This document shows positions 15,319 through 26,418 of a stretch of 44,991 nt of DNA, piece after piece. Under the pieces are notes generated by a model. That model was not told the origin of the DNA. It did no database searches and saw only the letters and a program-made list of their open reading frames with translations. The stretch is from UBA2334 sp049653005 (lineage in GTDB: Bacteria; Pseudomonadota; Gammaproteobacteria; Burkholderiales; Burkholderiaceae_C). The stretch covers positions 1-44,991 of the forward strand of contig JBASFL010000117.1 of NCBI GenBank assembly GCA_049653005.1. The letters run 5' to 3'. Each line of letters begins with the position of its first letter. The stretch's first letter is position 1. The translations under genes were made by a program, and so were the position numbers.

Positions 15319-18150
15319 ATGCCCGCCCGCCGCACCGCCACAGAAGCCACCCCCGCGCCCGCCCGCCCCGCCGACAAAGACCGCCCACTGATGGAAGACA
15401 TCCGCCTGCTGGGCCGCCTGCTGGGCGATGTGATTCGCGAGCAAGAAGGCGCGGCCGCGTTCGAGCTGATCGAGCAAATCCGCCAGCTGTCTGTGGCATT
15501 TCGGCGCAACGCCGATGCCGACGCCGACAAAACCCTGAAAAAGCTGCTCAAAGGCCTGAGCGACGACCAGACCGTGAGCGTGATCCGGGCCTTCACCTAC
15601 TTCAGCCACCTGGCCAACCTGGCCGAAGACCGCCACCACATCCGCCGCCGCGCCGTGCACGAACGCGAGGGCGACGTGCAGCCCGGCAGCCTGGACATGG
15701 CGCTGGCCCGCATCAAAGCCGCCGGCATTTCCAACCAGGTGGTGGCCCGCACACTGGCACACAGCCACGTGTCGCCCGTGCTCACCGCCCACCCCACCGA
15801 GGTGCAGCGCAAAAGCATCCTCGACGGCGAACGCGCCATTGCCCACTTGCTGACCACCCGCGAGCACCTGCTGCCGCGCGAACTGGCCGACAACGAGGCC
15901 CAAATTCGCGCCCGGGTGACCCAGCTGTGGCAGACCCGGCTGCTGCGCTTCACCAAACTCACGGTGGCCGACGAGATTGAAAACGCGCTGAGTTACTACG
16001 AGGCCACCTTCCTCAGCCAGATTCCCCGCCTGTACCGCGAGCTGGAAGACCTGCTGGCCCTGCCCGAAGCCTCGGCGCAGATTCCTGCGTTTTTGCGCAT
16101 GGGCCAATGGATCGGTGGCGACCGCGACGGCAACCCCTTCGTCACCGCGCCCACGCTCGAATTTGCGCTGCGCCGCCAGTCAGAGGTGGCGCTGCGCCAC
16201 CTGCTGACCGAGGTGCACCTGCTGGGCGGCGAGCTGTCGATGTCTGAAATGCTCACCGGCGTGAGCGATGACATGCTGGCACTGGCCCACCGCTCGCCCG
16301 ACACCAACGCGCACCGCGCCGACGAGCCCTACCGCAAAGCCCTGACCGGCATGTACGCCCGCCTGGCCGCCACCCTGACCGAACTGACCGGCGGTATGGC
16401 CGCCCGCCACGCCGTGGCCCCGCAGAACCCCTACGCCCACGCCGAAGAACTGCTGGCCGACCTGCGCACCATCGAAGCCAGCCTGCTGGCGCACCACGGT
16501 GCCGCCCTGGTGCGCCAGCGCCTGGCCCCCCTGATTCGCACGGTGGAGGTGTTTGGCTTTCACCTGGCCACGGTGGACCTGCGCCAAAGCTCAGACCAAC
16601 ACGAGGCTGTGCTGGCAGAACTGCTGGCCGTGGCCCGCGTGTGCCCGAACTACAGCGCACTCGACGAAGCCGGCAAACGCACCCTGCTGCTGCAACTGCT
16701 GAACGACGCCCGCCCCCTGCGCGTGATGGGCGCCACCTACAGCGACTGGACGCAGAGCGAGCTGGCCATTTTTGAAACCGCCCGCACCCTGCGCCAGCGC
16801 TATGGCGCGCAGGCCATTCGCCACTACATCATCAGCCACACCGAAACCGTGAGCGACCTGCTGGAGGTGCTGCTGCTGCAAAAAGAAGTGGGGCTGATGA
16901 AAGGCCTGCTGAGTGAGGCATCGGTCACCGACCTCATCGTGGTGCCGCTGTTCGAAACCATTGAAGACCTGCGCAATGCCGCGCCCATCATGCGCGAGTA
17001 CTACGCCCTGCCCGGCGTGGCCGACATGGTGAAACGCGGCGGCGAAGCCCAGTACGGCGAGCAAGACATCATGCTGGGCTACTCCGACAGCAACAAAGAC
17101 GGCGGCATTTTCACCAGCAACTGGGAGCTGTACCGCGCCGAAATTGCGCTGGTGGAACTGTTTGACCAACTGGCCAACAGCCACGACATCCAGTTGCGCA
17201 TGTTCCATGGCCGGGGCGGCACAGTGGGCCGGGGCGGTGGCCCCAGCTACCAGGCCATTCTGGCGCAGCCCCCCGGCACGGTGCGCGGGCAAATTCGCCT
17301 GACCGAGCAGGGCGAGGTGATTGGCTCCAAATACGCCAACCCCGAAATTGGCCGCCGCAACCTGGAAACCCTGGTGGCCGCCACGCTGGAAGCCACGCTG
17401 CTGCAACCCACCCAGCCCGCACCGGCCGAATTCCTGGCCGTGGCCGACCAACTGTCTTCGGCCAGCATGGGTGCTTACCGCGCCCTGGTGTATGACACCC
17501 CCGGCTTTGCCGACTACTTTTTCAACGCCACGCCGCTGCGCGAAATTGCCGAACTCAACATCGGCTCGCGCCCCGCGTCGCGCAAGGCCACGCAGCGCAT
17601 TGAAGACCTGCGCGCCATTCCGTGGGGCTTCAGCTGGGGCCAGTGCCGCATTGCGCTGCCCGGCTGGTTCGGGTTTGGCTCGGCGGTGGAGGCATTTTTG
17701 AACCAAAACGGCCCCAAGCGATTGTCAAGCAACAAGAAGTTGCTACAGCAAATGCACACGCAATGGCCGTTTTTCAGCACCCTGCTGTCCAACATGGACA
17801 TGGTGCTGGCCAAGAGCGACCTGGCCCTGGCCAGCCGCTACGCCGAGCTGGTGACCGATGCCAAGCTGCGCAAAAAGGTGTTTGCGGCCATCGAGGCCGA
17901 ATGGCACCGCACCAACGAGGCGCTGACCCTCATCACCGGCGACAAACAGCGCCTGATGGACAACGCCGCGCTGCAACGCTCCATGAGCCACCGCTTCCCG
18001 TACATCGACCCCCTGCACCACCTGCAGGTGGAACTGGTGCGCCGCCACCGCCACGCCTCGGCCAAAGGCGAGGCGGTGGACGAACGGGTGAAGCGCGGCA
18101 TCCACATCAGCATCAACGGCATTGCGGCCGGGCTGCGCAACACAGGCTGA
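15319..18150 (+). CDS. ppc: Phosphoenolpyruvate carboxylase
   Basis: A 943-residue enzyme that carboxylates phosphoenolpyruvate to oxaloacetate, refilling the TCA cycle. Family signatures are VLTAHPTEVQRKS with the active-site His (about residue 158), FHGRGGTVGRGGGP, the GYSDSNKDGG motif, and the C-terminal end SINGIAAGLRNTG that forms part of the active site. ATG at 15319 is preferred over a TTG four codons upstream. Residues about 792-810 coincide with a degraded interspersed repeat copy and appear as an extra segment before the conserved WPFFSTLLSNMDMV. It lies divergent from hemC. Confidence 0.96.
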   Translation: MPARRTATEATPAPARPADKDRPLMEDIRLLGRLLGDVIREQEGAAAFELIEQIRQLSVAFRRNADADADKTLKKLLKGLSDDQTVSVIRAFTYFSHLANLAEDRHHIRRRAVHEREGDVQPGSLDMALARIKAAGISNQVVARTLAHSHVSPVLTAHPTEVQRKSILDGERAIAHLLTTREHLLPRELADNEAQIRARVTQLWQTRLLRFTKLTVADEIENALSYYEATFLSQIPRLYRELEDLLALPEASAQIPAFLRMGQWIGGDRDGNPFVTAPTLEFALRRQSEVALRHLLTEVHLLGGELSMSEMLTGVSDDMLALAHRSPDTNAHRADEPYRKALTGMYARLAATLTELTGGMAARHAVAPQNPYAHAEELLADLRTIEASLLAHHGAALVRQRLAPLIRTVEVFGFHLATVDLRQSSDQHEAVLAELLAVARVCPNYSALDEAGKRTLLLQLLNDARPLRVMGATYSDWTQSELAIFETARTLRQRYGAQAIRHYIISHTETVSDLLEVLLLQKEVGLMKGLLSEASVTDLIVVPLFETIEDLRNAAPIMREYYALPGVADMVKRGGEAQYGEQDIMLGYSDSNKDGGIFTSNWELYRAEIALVELFDQLANSHDIQLRMFHGRGGTVGRGGGPSYQAILAQPPGTVRGQIRLTEQGEVIGSKYANPEIGRRNLETLVAATLEATLLQPTQPAPAEFLAVADQLSSASMGAYRALVYDTPGFADYFFNATPLREIAELNIGSRPASRKATQRIEDLRAIPWGFSWGQCRIALPGWFGFGSAVEAFLNQNGPKRLSSNKKLLQQMHTQWPFFSTLLSNMDMVLAKSDLALASRYAELVTDAKLRKKVFAAIEAEWHRTNEALTLITGDKQRLMDNAALQRSMSHRFPYIDPLHHLQVELVRRHRHASAKGEAVDERVKRGIHISINGIAAGLRNTG
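17694..17748 (-). repeat. Interspersed repeat copy F, in frame inside ppc (degraded)
   Basis: On the plus strand it reads TTTTTGAACCAAAACGGCCC, then AAGCGATTGTCAAGC and GTTGCTACAGC. The left half aligns well with the reverse complement of the hemD copy (TTTTTAAAGCAAAATGAGCC). Both are read in the same frame: FLNQNGPKRL here against FLKQNEPPAL in HemD. Confidence 0.6.
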
Positions 18151-18180
18151 CGGACAGGGGCGACAGGGGCAAGGGGTGCA

Positions 18181-18936
18181 TCACCCCTTGCCCAGCACCT
18201 CGCGCACGGTGGTCAGCTGGCGGCGCGACACCGCCAGGTGTTCGCCCACCCCTTCCAGGCGCACGGCCCAGCCGTCACCGCGGTCATCGGGGTCAAGGGG
18301 GTCGTGGTGTTTCTCCAGGCTGCGCACGGCATGGCGCGCCACCAGCGCGTTGCGGTGGATGCGCAGCCAGTGCGGGCCGTGGCGGTCTTCAAACTCGCTC
18401 AGGCTGCCGTCGTAAATCAGGGTGCGGGTGCGGGTGCGCACCGTCACGTATTTCAGCTCGGCCTTCAGGTACACCACCTCGGCCAAGGGCACGCGCTCGG
18501 TGCGGCCCCGGTCTTGTATCAGAATGAAATTAGAAGCCAAATTGGCCTCTGCCGCTTGATGAGCGGGCACAGTTCGCTCTGCTTTTTTCAGGGCGGCCTG
18601 CAAGCGTTCCAGGCGCACGGGTTTGGTCAGGTAGTCGGTGGCTTCCAGGTCAAACGCCTGCAAGGCGTGTTCGGCGTGGGCGGTGACAAACACCACCGCC
18701 GGGGGGTTGGGCAGTTGGCGCAGCGCCTGGGCCAGGCCCAGGCCGTCCATGCCGGGCATGTGAATGTCCAGCAGCACCACGTCACACGCCTGATGGGCCA
18801 GCAGGCCCATGGCGGTCACGGCGTCTGCCGCTTCGGCCACCACGCGGGTGGGGGGATCGGTGCAGTCACCCAGCAGGGTGCGCAGCCGTTGTCGTGCCAG
18901 TGGCTCATCGTCCACGATCATTGTGTTCAGGGTCAT
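18181..18936 (-). CDS. LytTR response regulator, AlgR-like
   Basis: A 251-residue protein with an N-terminal receiver domain (about 1-118: acidic pair in IVDDEPLAR, phospho-acceptor Asp in VVLLDIHMPGMDG, FVTAHAE, and Lys in DYLTKPV) and a C-terminal LytTR DNA-binding domain (about 145-250: VVYLKAELKYV, SLSEFEDR, WLRIHRNALV). The linker (about 124-139) coincides with an interspersed repeat copy. A strong GGAGG precedes the ATG. It follows its kinase gene by 37 bases. The order argH / kinase / regulator / hemC matches the argH-algZ-algR-hemC synteny of Pseudomonas, so AlgR orthology is plausible but its targets here are unknown. Confidence 0.88.
   Translation of the reverse strand: MTLNTMIVDDEPLARQRLRTLLGDCTDPPTRVVAEAADAVTAMGLLAHQACDVVLLDIHMPGMDGLGLAQALRQLPNPPAVVFVTAHAEHALQAFDLEATDYLTKPVRLERLQAALKKAERTVPAHQAAEANLASNFILIQDRGRTERVPLAEVVYLKAELKYVTVRTRTRTLIYDGSLSEFEDRHGPHWLRIHRNALVARHAVRSLEKHHDPLDPDDRGDGWAVRLEGVGEHLAVSRRQLTTVREVLGKG
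18520..18566 (-). repeat. Interspersed repeat copy G, in frame in the response regulator gene
   Basis: The minus strand reads CATCAAGCGGCAGAGGCC followed by AATTTGGCTTCTAATTTC, matching the core, GGCC and AT-rich tail of the other copies. It encodes the linker peptide AHQAAEANLASNFIL. It is read in the opposite direction from the hemD and ppc copies. Confidence 0.6.
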
Positions 18937-18973
18937 GGCCCTCCTCCTTTACCAACCAAATCCGAACCACCGG

Positions 18974-20026
18974 CTAGGGCAGTGGCACCTCCAGGCGCAC
19001 CACGTGCACGCCGTCCACCTGGCCGCTTTTGAAGCTGGCTTTCAGGTCGTGCATCAGGGCCAGGCGTTCGCGCACATTGGCCAACGCAAGTCCCATGCCG
19101 TGCGGGCCTGCGCCCGCAGGCACAGTATTCACCACTTTGATGACCACCGTGTCGCCCCGGCGCTCGGTGCTGATGCGAATGTCGGCCCCGCTGACGCTGG
19201 GCTCCACGCCGTGCTTCACAGCGTTTTCGACCAGGGGCTGCAACAGCAAGGGCGGCAGCGTGGCCAGGCCCACGGCGGGGTCGGGGTCCAGCGCCCAGGT
19301 CAGGCGCAGGCGCGGGCCGAAACGCACTTGCTCGATGGCCAGGTAGCGCTCGGCCAGCGCCAGCTCTTGCGCCAGGGTCACGGCCTGCTGGCCATCGGCC
19401 AGAGCGCTGCGAAACAGCTCGCTCAGGTCTTCCAGCAGCGCCTCGGCGCGGGCGGGCTCGGCGCGCACCAGCGCAATGGCGCTGTTGAGGGTGTTGAACA
19501 AAAAGTGGGGCCGAATGCGCGACTGCAGTTCGGTCAGCCGCGCCGTGGTGCTGGCGGGCAACTGCGCCCGGGCACGCCACACCAGCCCAGCCACCAGCAC
19601 GCCGGCCACCAAAGCGCCGCCCAGGGTGGCCGCCAACCACCGCGGCTCGGCCCCCAGGCCCAGCCAGGCCCAAAGCCCCGCCGCAAACACGCCGGCAAGG
19701 GCGCCCAGGCCCACACCGGCGGCCACCTGCGCCGGCAGCGGCCAGCGGCCCAGCCAGGCCTTGGCCCAACACCCCAGCGACAGCCACAGCAACACGGCGG
19801 GCTGGGCCACGGCGGTGAAAACGGCCCATTCCAGCAACCAGTTCAGCCCCAGCGGGTGCACAAACAACAGGCCCACCCCCAACACCGCCAGCACAAACCA
19901 CACGGCGCGCAGCACCACGCCCACGTGGCAGGCGTCGAACACCAACGCCCGCACCGGTGCGGGAACGGGCGTGGGCAGTGCCGAGGCAGGCAGCTGGAGG
20001 GTCGATAAAATCTCGGGCTCTTTCAT
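18974..20026 (-). CDS. LytS/AlgZ-type sensor histidine kinase
   Basis: A 350-residue membrane kinase. The N-terminal half has about four membrane segments (residues 40-150), followed by a His_kinase domain with the phospho-acceptor His in SRIRPHFLFNTLNS (about residue 175) and an ATPase domain with LVENAVKHGVEP (N box) and GMGLALANVRERL (G box). The family pairs with LytTR regulators, and the regulator follows 37 bases downstream. There is no large periplasmic sensor domain, so the signal is probably membrane-borne (inference). It diverges from argH. Confidence 0.88.
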   Translation of the reverse strand: MKEPEILSTLQLPASALPTPVPAPVRALVFDACHVGVVLRAVWFVLAVLGVGLLFVHPLGLNWLLEWAVFTAVAQPAVLLWLSLGCWAKAWLGRWPLPAQVAAGVGLGALAGVFAAGLWAWLGLGAEPRWLAATLGGALVAGVLVAGLVWRARAQLPASTTARLTELQSRIRPHFLFNTLNSAIALVRAEPARAEALLEDLSELFRSALADGQQAVTLAQELALAERYLAIEQVRFGPRLRLTWALDPDPAVGLATLPPLLLQPLVENAVKHGVEPSVSGADIRISTERRGDTVVIKVVNTVPAGAGPHGMGLALANVRERLALMHDLKASFKSGQVDGVHVVRLEVPLP

Positions 20027-20141
20027 ACACCAGACGGGGCTTGGGGCGGCAACTGTGCCGCACCGGCCATCCCATTATTGGCCAGGCACCTGCGTGCGGG
20101 CACATGGGCACTGGCTGTCCCACCCGCACCGGCGCACACAC

Positions 20142-21590
<1,449 letters not shown>

Positions 21591-21599
<9 letters not shown>

Positions 21600-21614
21600 C
21601 GGCCTGACGGCCTG
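21591..21614 (+). repeat. Tandem 8-bp repeat at the argH stop
   Basis: Three exact copies of ACGGCCTG follow a partial copy (ACGCCTG). The argH TGA is at the junction of the first and second units. Slippage here would only change the 3' untranslated part. Confidence 0.8.
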
Positions 21615-21669
21615 ACGCATCTTGGCAAGTCTGCACTGGAGGGCTGGACTCGACATTGGGTGTTCGATG

Positions 21670-22371
21670 CTAGAAATCGAATCGTTTTCGGCCATTGGAG
21701 AATGTGACCCGATCTTTGTTGACGTGGCAATACCATTGCTCGTACTGCATGTCCGGAGTGATCATTCGAAGCGTTTTGGGATCAAAAACGGCACCGCATG
21801 TGTGCCCAGATGCTCGAACAGATTTGTACCGGATCCAAGCCACTTGCCCACTTTGCCTGACCAATTGGCCCAGCTCCTGGGTGTCTTGGTAGCTGGATGG
21901 ATGCATCCACAGTTCCTCAGCTTGAGCCCAGGGCTGCAAGAGCAAATCAACAGCGATCCCATTCACCCGGGCTTGGTACATCGAATGCTCGGTACTCAGT
22001 TCCAACTGGTGCAAGCCTGCGCTGTCTAAAAAAAAACGTTGTCGCCAATAAGCCATTTCTGAACATGCACAGTACGGGTCATCACCGCCATACCAAACCC
22101 CAGGCGTGTTCACGGCTCGAAACCGGGATCCTGTTTGAGGAAAATATCGAAACGGCGCTGCCAGAAGGTAGTGCACGCCAGCAGTGGCATCAGGCATGGG
22201 TGGCTTGCTCTCTTCAAGCATCTGCTCCAACAGGTCCTGCTCATCAGCGGAATCGACCAGGCGCATCGTGGCAGCAATGTGCTGTGTTTCGACCAACCGA
22301 AACAGATCCATTGCGATCGCTGAGGTCTGGTCATTGACCCAGCCTCTGTCCCAAACTGGAAGCGAACTCAT
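21670..22371 (-). CDS. RES-domain toxin
   Basis: A 233-residue RES-family protein. The name-giving residues fit: Arg in GSRFRAVN, Tyr in GVWYGG, and Glu in CSEMAYWRQRF, with a late conserved segment around GHTCGAVFDP. Known RES toxins degrade NAD+ (family knowledge). It follows a Xre/MbcA/ParS-type antitoxin with an ATGA overlap, the standard order for this class. Base composition (about 50 percent GC by eye) is clearly lower than that of the flanks, suggesting acquisition. The gene appears intact. Confidence 0.88.
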   Translation of the reverse strand: MSSLPVWDRGWVNDQTSAIAMDLFRLVETQHIAATMRLVDSADEQDLLEQMLEESKPPMPDATAGVHYLLAAPFRYFPQTGSRFRAVNTPGVWYGGDDPYCACSEMAYWRQRFFLDSAGLHQLELSTEHSMYQARVNGIAVDLLLQPWAQAEELWMHPSSYQDTQELGQLVRQSGQVAWIRYKSVRASGHTCGAVFDPKTLRMITPDMQYEQWYCHVNKDRVTFSNGRKRFDF

Positions 22372-22742
22372 GCAGACGCCCGCATGCCGTCCAAGTACGC
22401 GAGTGTCATCACCAGTCCTTGTGGTGAATCGATCAACACTGCGGGTTTGCCATTCAGCGCTTTGTTGTGTGAGGTAAGCCAGGCTCGCCGCTTTTGTGGG
22501 TCAGCGCCAACCAGGGGGTCTAAAGACCGAAACAAGCGAACCACCAGCAGCGAGAGCTGACCCTCTTTCGAGGCTGGATCAATGCCACGTTGCCCATCAG
22601 AAATTCGACTGATGGTTGGCTCGCTGAATCCGATGACACGCGCCAAAGCGGCATTTGTGAGGGACAGTTCGCGTGCAGCTCGAATCGTCGCCTTGCCCAA
22701 AATCATTGACTTGTCCAGCACTGGAACAGGATTTGGAAGCAT
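22368..22742 (-). CDS. Xre/MbcA/ParS-type antitoxin (DUF2384)
   Basis: A 124-residue antitoxin. The middle carries a helix-turn-helix (LTNAALARVIGFSEPTISRI, about residues 27-46) and the C-terminal part is the toxin-binding domain (VRLFRSLDPLVGADPQKRRAW, then PQGLVMTLAYLDGMRA). ATG at 22742 is favoured by AAAGG at good spacing; a GTG ten codons upstream is less likely. It overlaps the toxin gene by 4 bases and probably represses its own promoter through the inverted repeat at 22749-22762. Confidence 0.87.
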   Translation of the reverse strand: MLPNPVPVLDKSMILGKATIRAARELSLTNAALARVIGFSEPTISRISDGQRGIDPASKEGQLSLLVVRLFRSLDPLVGADPQKRRAWLTSHNKALNGKPAVLIDSPQGLVMTLAYLDGMRASA

Positions 22743-22748
22743 AAAAAC

Positions 22749-22806
22749 CTTTCTATTGAAAGATTGGAACACGATCAGACAATATTTTCACTTGAAGGCG
22801 GTGCAA
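22749..22806 (-). promoter_or_regulatory. Putative promoter and operator of the Xre-RES module
   Basis: On the minus strand: -35 TTGCAC (22801-22806), 16-base spacer, -10 TATTGT (22779-22784), then an inverted repeat CTTTC-AATA-GAAAG (22749-22762) overlapping the ribosome-binding site. The repeat is a natural place for autorepression by the antitoxin (inference). Confidence 0.45.
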
Positions 22807-22824
22807 GTGACAACCGCCCAACAC

Positions 22825-22950
22825 CTGCCTTCCGTGCCCATGCAACGCGGGGGCTCGCCAAAAGAGATGGGCCACGCCATCCTGTGGCTGCTGTCAGGGA
22901 AAGCAAATACGTGACGGGGACGGTATGGGACCGTGGCAGGCGGACACTGA
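22825..22950 (+). pseudogene. 3' remnant of a short-chain dehydrogenase (SDR) gene
   Basis: One frame encodes LPSVPMQRGGSPKEMGHAIL followed by WLLSGKA, the typical C-terminal region of SDR-family dehydrogenases. The expected continuation YVTGTVWD appears in a second frame (near 22911), and DVAGGH with a stop at 22948-22950 appears if one extra C near 22931 is skipped. Two frameshifts and the missing 5' part show a decayed fragment. The Xre-RES cassette lies where the rest of the gene should be. Confidence 0.65.
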
Positions 22951-22956
22951 CCAGGT

Positions 22957-24024
22957 TCACCGCACGTCGGTGACGCGGGTGGGCAAGTCCCATGGGCCGC
23001 CCGGGGACACCAGCCTGCACAGGCCCGTGGTGGCCGAGCGGGTGTGGACATACCCCGAAGCGGTCCAGGTCCATTCGTCTTGACTCAAGCAGTCGCCCAG
23101 GCCCCGGCTTTTGTGCTGCGCCAGGATGGTGTTTTCCACCCGGTCGGTGCCGTTGGTGGTGACCAGCACCGGTTCGTAAGGCGGCTGGGTGTTCACCATC
23201 CAAAACCCCAGGCCCGCGTTGTATGCCGCCATCCAACAGGTGCCCGATACCAGCATGCGGGTGGGGGTGAGGCGCACGGCCGCCCACTCGCCCGGTTCGG
23301 CCTCGGGGCCGACAAGGTGGGGGCAATCGTCGGCTTTCACGGTCTGGCGCAGGGCCGCCAGCAGGGCCTTGCCTTGGCGGGCCACAAACCGGTCGTCGCC
23401 GGGCTGCGGTTTGGCCAGCCGCGTGGTGTGCACCACCGGCATGGGCCGCTGGGCAGGCACCGAGTCTTCGCTTTGGGTGCCTGGCTTGACCAGGGCACCG
23501 GGGGTGCCCAGACGGCCTTGAAATTCGTCCATCTTCAGCAACACCGCCGCGGCCCCGCGGTCGGACAGGCGCCACACTTGGTCGCCCAGGGTCAGTTCGA
23601 TGCGGGCGGTTTTGGGCAACACACCCAGCACAGCCAACACCTGCCGGGGGGACAACTCGCCGGTGCGCGAGGTTTTGTCCACCGACACCACCCCATGCGC
23701 CTGACCGTTGACACGCAGCACAGGTTTCAGCGGTGAAGGCCATTTGGCCAGCGCGGGGTCTGGGTCACCGTATTCGCCCAGCATGAGCTGTGCGGTCACC
23801 GGTTGGCGGGGCCCCGCCTTGCGCGTGAGCAGCAGGGACACCGCTGGCTCGTCGCCATCGGGTTGGTACCCCGCGGCCTTGCAAGCGCGGGTGTTGTCGC
23901 ACGCCAGCTCCCAGTCGTGGTGGCTGAACCCCAAACCCTCGGTGGCGGCACCGGCCGCGTGGGCAGGTGCCATGCCCAAACCCGCAGCGGCGCACACCGC
24001 CCACCCCCAGCGCCAAGGTTTCAT
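22957..24024 (-). CDS. DUF1176 secreted protein
   Basis: A 355-residue protein with a signal peptide (residues 1-24, MKPWRWGWAVCAAAGLGMAP then AHAAG). Family features are DWELACDNTRACKAAGYQPD near the mature N-terminus and Cys pairs near the C-terminus (CWMAAYN, DCLSQDEW, LCRLV). The function of DUF1176 proteins is not known to me. ATG at 24024 is preferred over an upstream start because it begins the signal peptide; it gives an ATGA overlap with the hydrolase gene. Last gene of the liv operon, convergent with the SDR remnant. Confidence 0.82.
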   Translation of the reverse strand: MKPWRWGWAVCAAAGLGMAPAHAAGAATEGLGFSHHDWELACDNTRACKAAGYQPDGDEPAVSLLLTRKAGPRQPVTAQLMLGEYGDPDPALAKWPSPLKPVLRVNGQAHGVVSVDKTSRTGELSPRQVLAVLGVLPKTARIELTLGDQVWRLSDRGAAAVLLKMDEFQGRLGTPGALVKPGTQSEDSVPAQRPMPVVHTTRLAKPQPGDDRFVARQGKALLAALRQTVKADDCPHLVGPEAEPGEWAAVRLTPTRMLVSGTCWMAAYNAGLGFWMVNTQPPYEPVLVTTNGTDRVENTILAQHKSRGLGDCLSQDEWTWTASGYVHTRSATTGLCRLVSPGGPWDLPTRVTDVR

Positions 24025-24928
24025 GGAATGCTTCCTTGCAAACACGTCACCACGCATTCGACCAGCCGACTGCTCGGTTCTACCAGCGCATCCACCACCG
24101 TGAAGTGGTTCAGGCCCGGCAGCACCTCGGCCACAGGCGCTGCGGCGCTGCCCCAGGCCTGCTGCAACAGCGTGTTCTGGCGCAAAAATTCTTCGCTTTC
24201 GTTACCGCCCACCACAGCGGTCAACACGCCGCCGGTGTGTGGGCGGTGCACAGGGCTTTGGGCGTGGGCTTCGTCGGGCGTGAGGCCCAGATCGGCCAGA
24301 AACGGGGTTTGGCGGATGGGCTCCAGGTCAAACAGGCCGCTGATGGAGATGCCGTGTTGCACCGGTTGCGCAGGCAACCCGAAGACAGCCCAATCGGTGC
24401 TCAGCAACATGCCCACCACATGCCCGCCAGCCGAGTGGCCTGCCACGGTGAGGCGTTGCGGGTTGCCGCCGTGCACCGCCACGTGCCGGTGCACCCAGGC
24501 CACGGCCTGCTGCGTTTGGGCGGTGATGGCGCTGACATTGACCAACGGGCAGAGCGCGTAGTTGGGCACCACCACCACCGCCCCCGGCCCCACCAAAGCG
24601 TTCACCCACGGCGGGGCGATGAAGCTGTGGTCGGCCTTGTCGAGTGCGCGCCAGTAGCCGCCGTGAATGAACACCAGCACGGGCCAGCCGCCTTCGGGCG
24701 GGGTGGCGTGGGCGGGCGGGGTGAAGATGTCCAACGTTTGCGCGGCGGCGGGCAGGCTGGGGTCGGCCATGTAGGGCACGTCCAGCACGGCCTGGCCGGT
24801 GGTTTGCAGTTGCGCCCGCGCGGTGGCCGAATCGGCGGCCCAGCGTTGCAGGTGTTGCAGGGCTTCGGGCACGCGGGCGCGGTTGTTGTATTGCGCGTCC
24901 AGCCACTGTGGTGAACCGGCTTGCATGG

Positions 24929-24932
<4 letters not shown>
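24021..24932 (-). CDS. Alpha/beta hydrolase, arylformamidase/carboxylesterase-like
   Basis: A 303-residue alpha/beta hydrolase. Oxyanion motif HGGYW (in VLVFIHGGYWRALDK), nucleophile elbow AGHSAGG, and a late His in GLNHFTVVD make a complete catalytic set. The HGGYW type resembles kynurenine formamidases and related esterases, but substrate cannot be read. ATG at 24932 gives an ATGA overlap with livF; it likewise overlaps the DUF1176 gene by 4 bases, so these genes are co-translated with the transporter and may act on a compound it imports (inference). Confidence 0.82.
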
Positions 24933-25635
<703 letters not shown>

Positions 25636-25639
<4 letters not shown>

Positions 25640-26394
25640 GCCGCGTGCTCCTCGCCCAGGTAGGCGCGTTGCACCTCGGCGTTGGCGCGGATGGCGTTGG
25701 GCGTGCCGGTGGCAATGAGGCGCCCGCCCACCAGCACGGAAATGCGGTCGGCCAGGCGGAACACGGCGTCCATGTCGTGCTCAACCAGCAGCAGCGTGGC
25801 TTCGCCGCGCAGGTCTTGCAGCAGCGCCACCATGCGTTCGCCCTCTTCCGGGCCCATGCCGGCCAGCGGCTCGTCGAGCAACAGCAGTTTGGGGCGCAAC
25901 GCCAGCGCCAGACCCACCTCCAGCTGCCGCTGCTCGCCGTGCGACAGGGCACCGGCGGGCGTGTGCAGCACGGCCCCCAGCCCTACGCGGGCGGCCACCT
26001 CGGCCGCCTGGGCATAACGCTCGGCATCGCGCCGGGCGGGGGCCCAAAAACGCCAGGGGCTGGCGGTGTGGGCCAACACGGCCAGGGCCAGGTTGTCGAG
26101 CACACTGAGCTTGGGGAACACGCTGGTGATTTGGTAGCTGCGCACCAGCCCTGCCAGGGCGCGGCGGGGCATGGGCTGTGCCGTCACGTCCACCCCGTCG
26201 AACACGATGCGGCCCGAGGTGGGGGCCAACGCGCCCGACAGCTGGTGGATGAGCGTGGTTTTGCCCGCACCGTTGGGGCCGATGAGGGCGTGCACCTCGC
26301 CCGCCGTGACCGACAGGCTGGCGTGGTCGGTGGCGCACAGGCCACCGAAACGCATCACCAGGTCGTGGGTTTGCAGCAAGGCGGGGTGGCTCAT
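25636..26394 (-). CDS. livG: Branched-chain amino acid type ABC transporter, ATPase LivG
   Basis: A 252-residue ABC ATPase with Walker A GPNGAGKTT, the signature LSHGEQRQLEVGLAL, Walker B LLLLDEPLAGM and a switch His in LLLVEHDMDAVF. Start ATG at 26394 is chosen because it begins the MSHPALLQTHDLVMRFGG domain start; the longer frame adds 17 residues encoded by an interspersed repeat copy with no family similarity. The 70-base gap to livM is filled by that repeat. It overlaps livF by 4 bases. Confidence 0.93.
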
Positions 26395-26418
26395 GAGCCC
26401 TCCCCAGCATGAACAAAA

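Noticed and set aside
19476..20141. A 222-codon upstream extension of the argH frame
   Set aside because: It lies opposite the kinase gene and has no similarity to ArgH; the normal enzyme starts at 20142.
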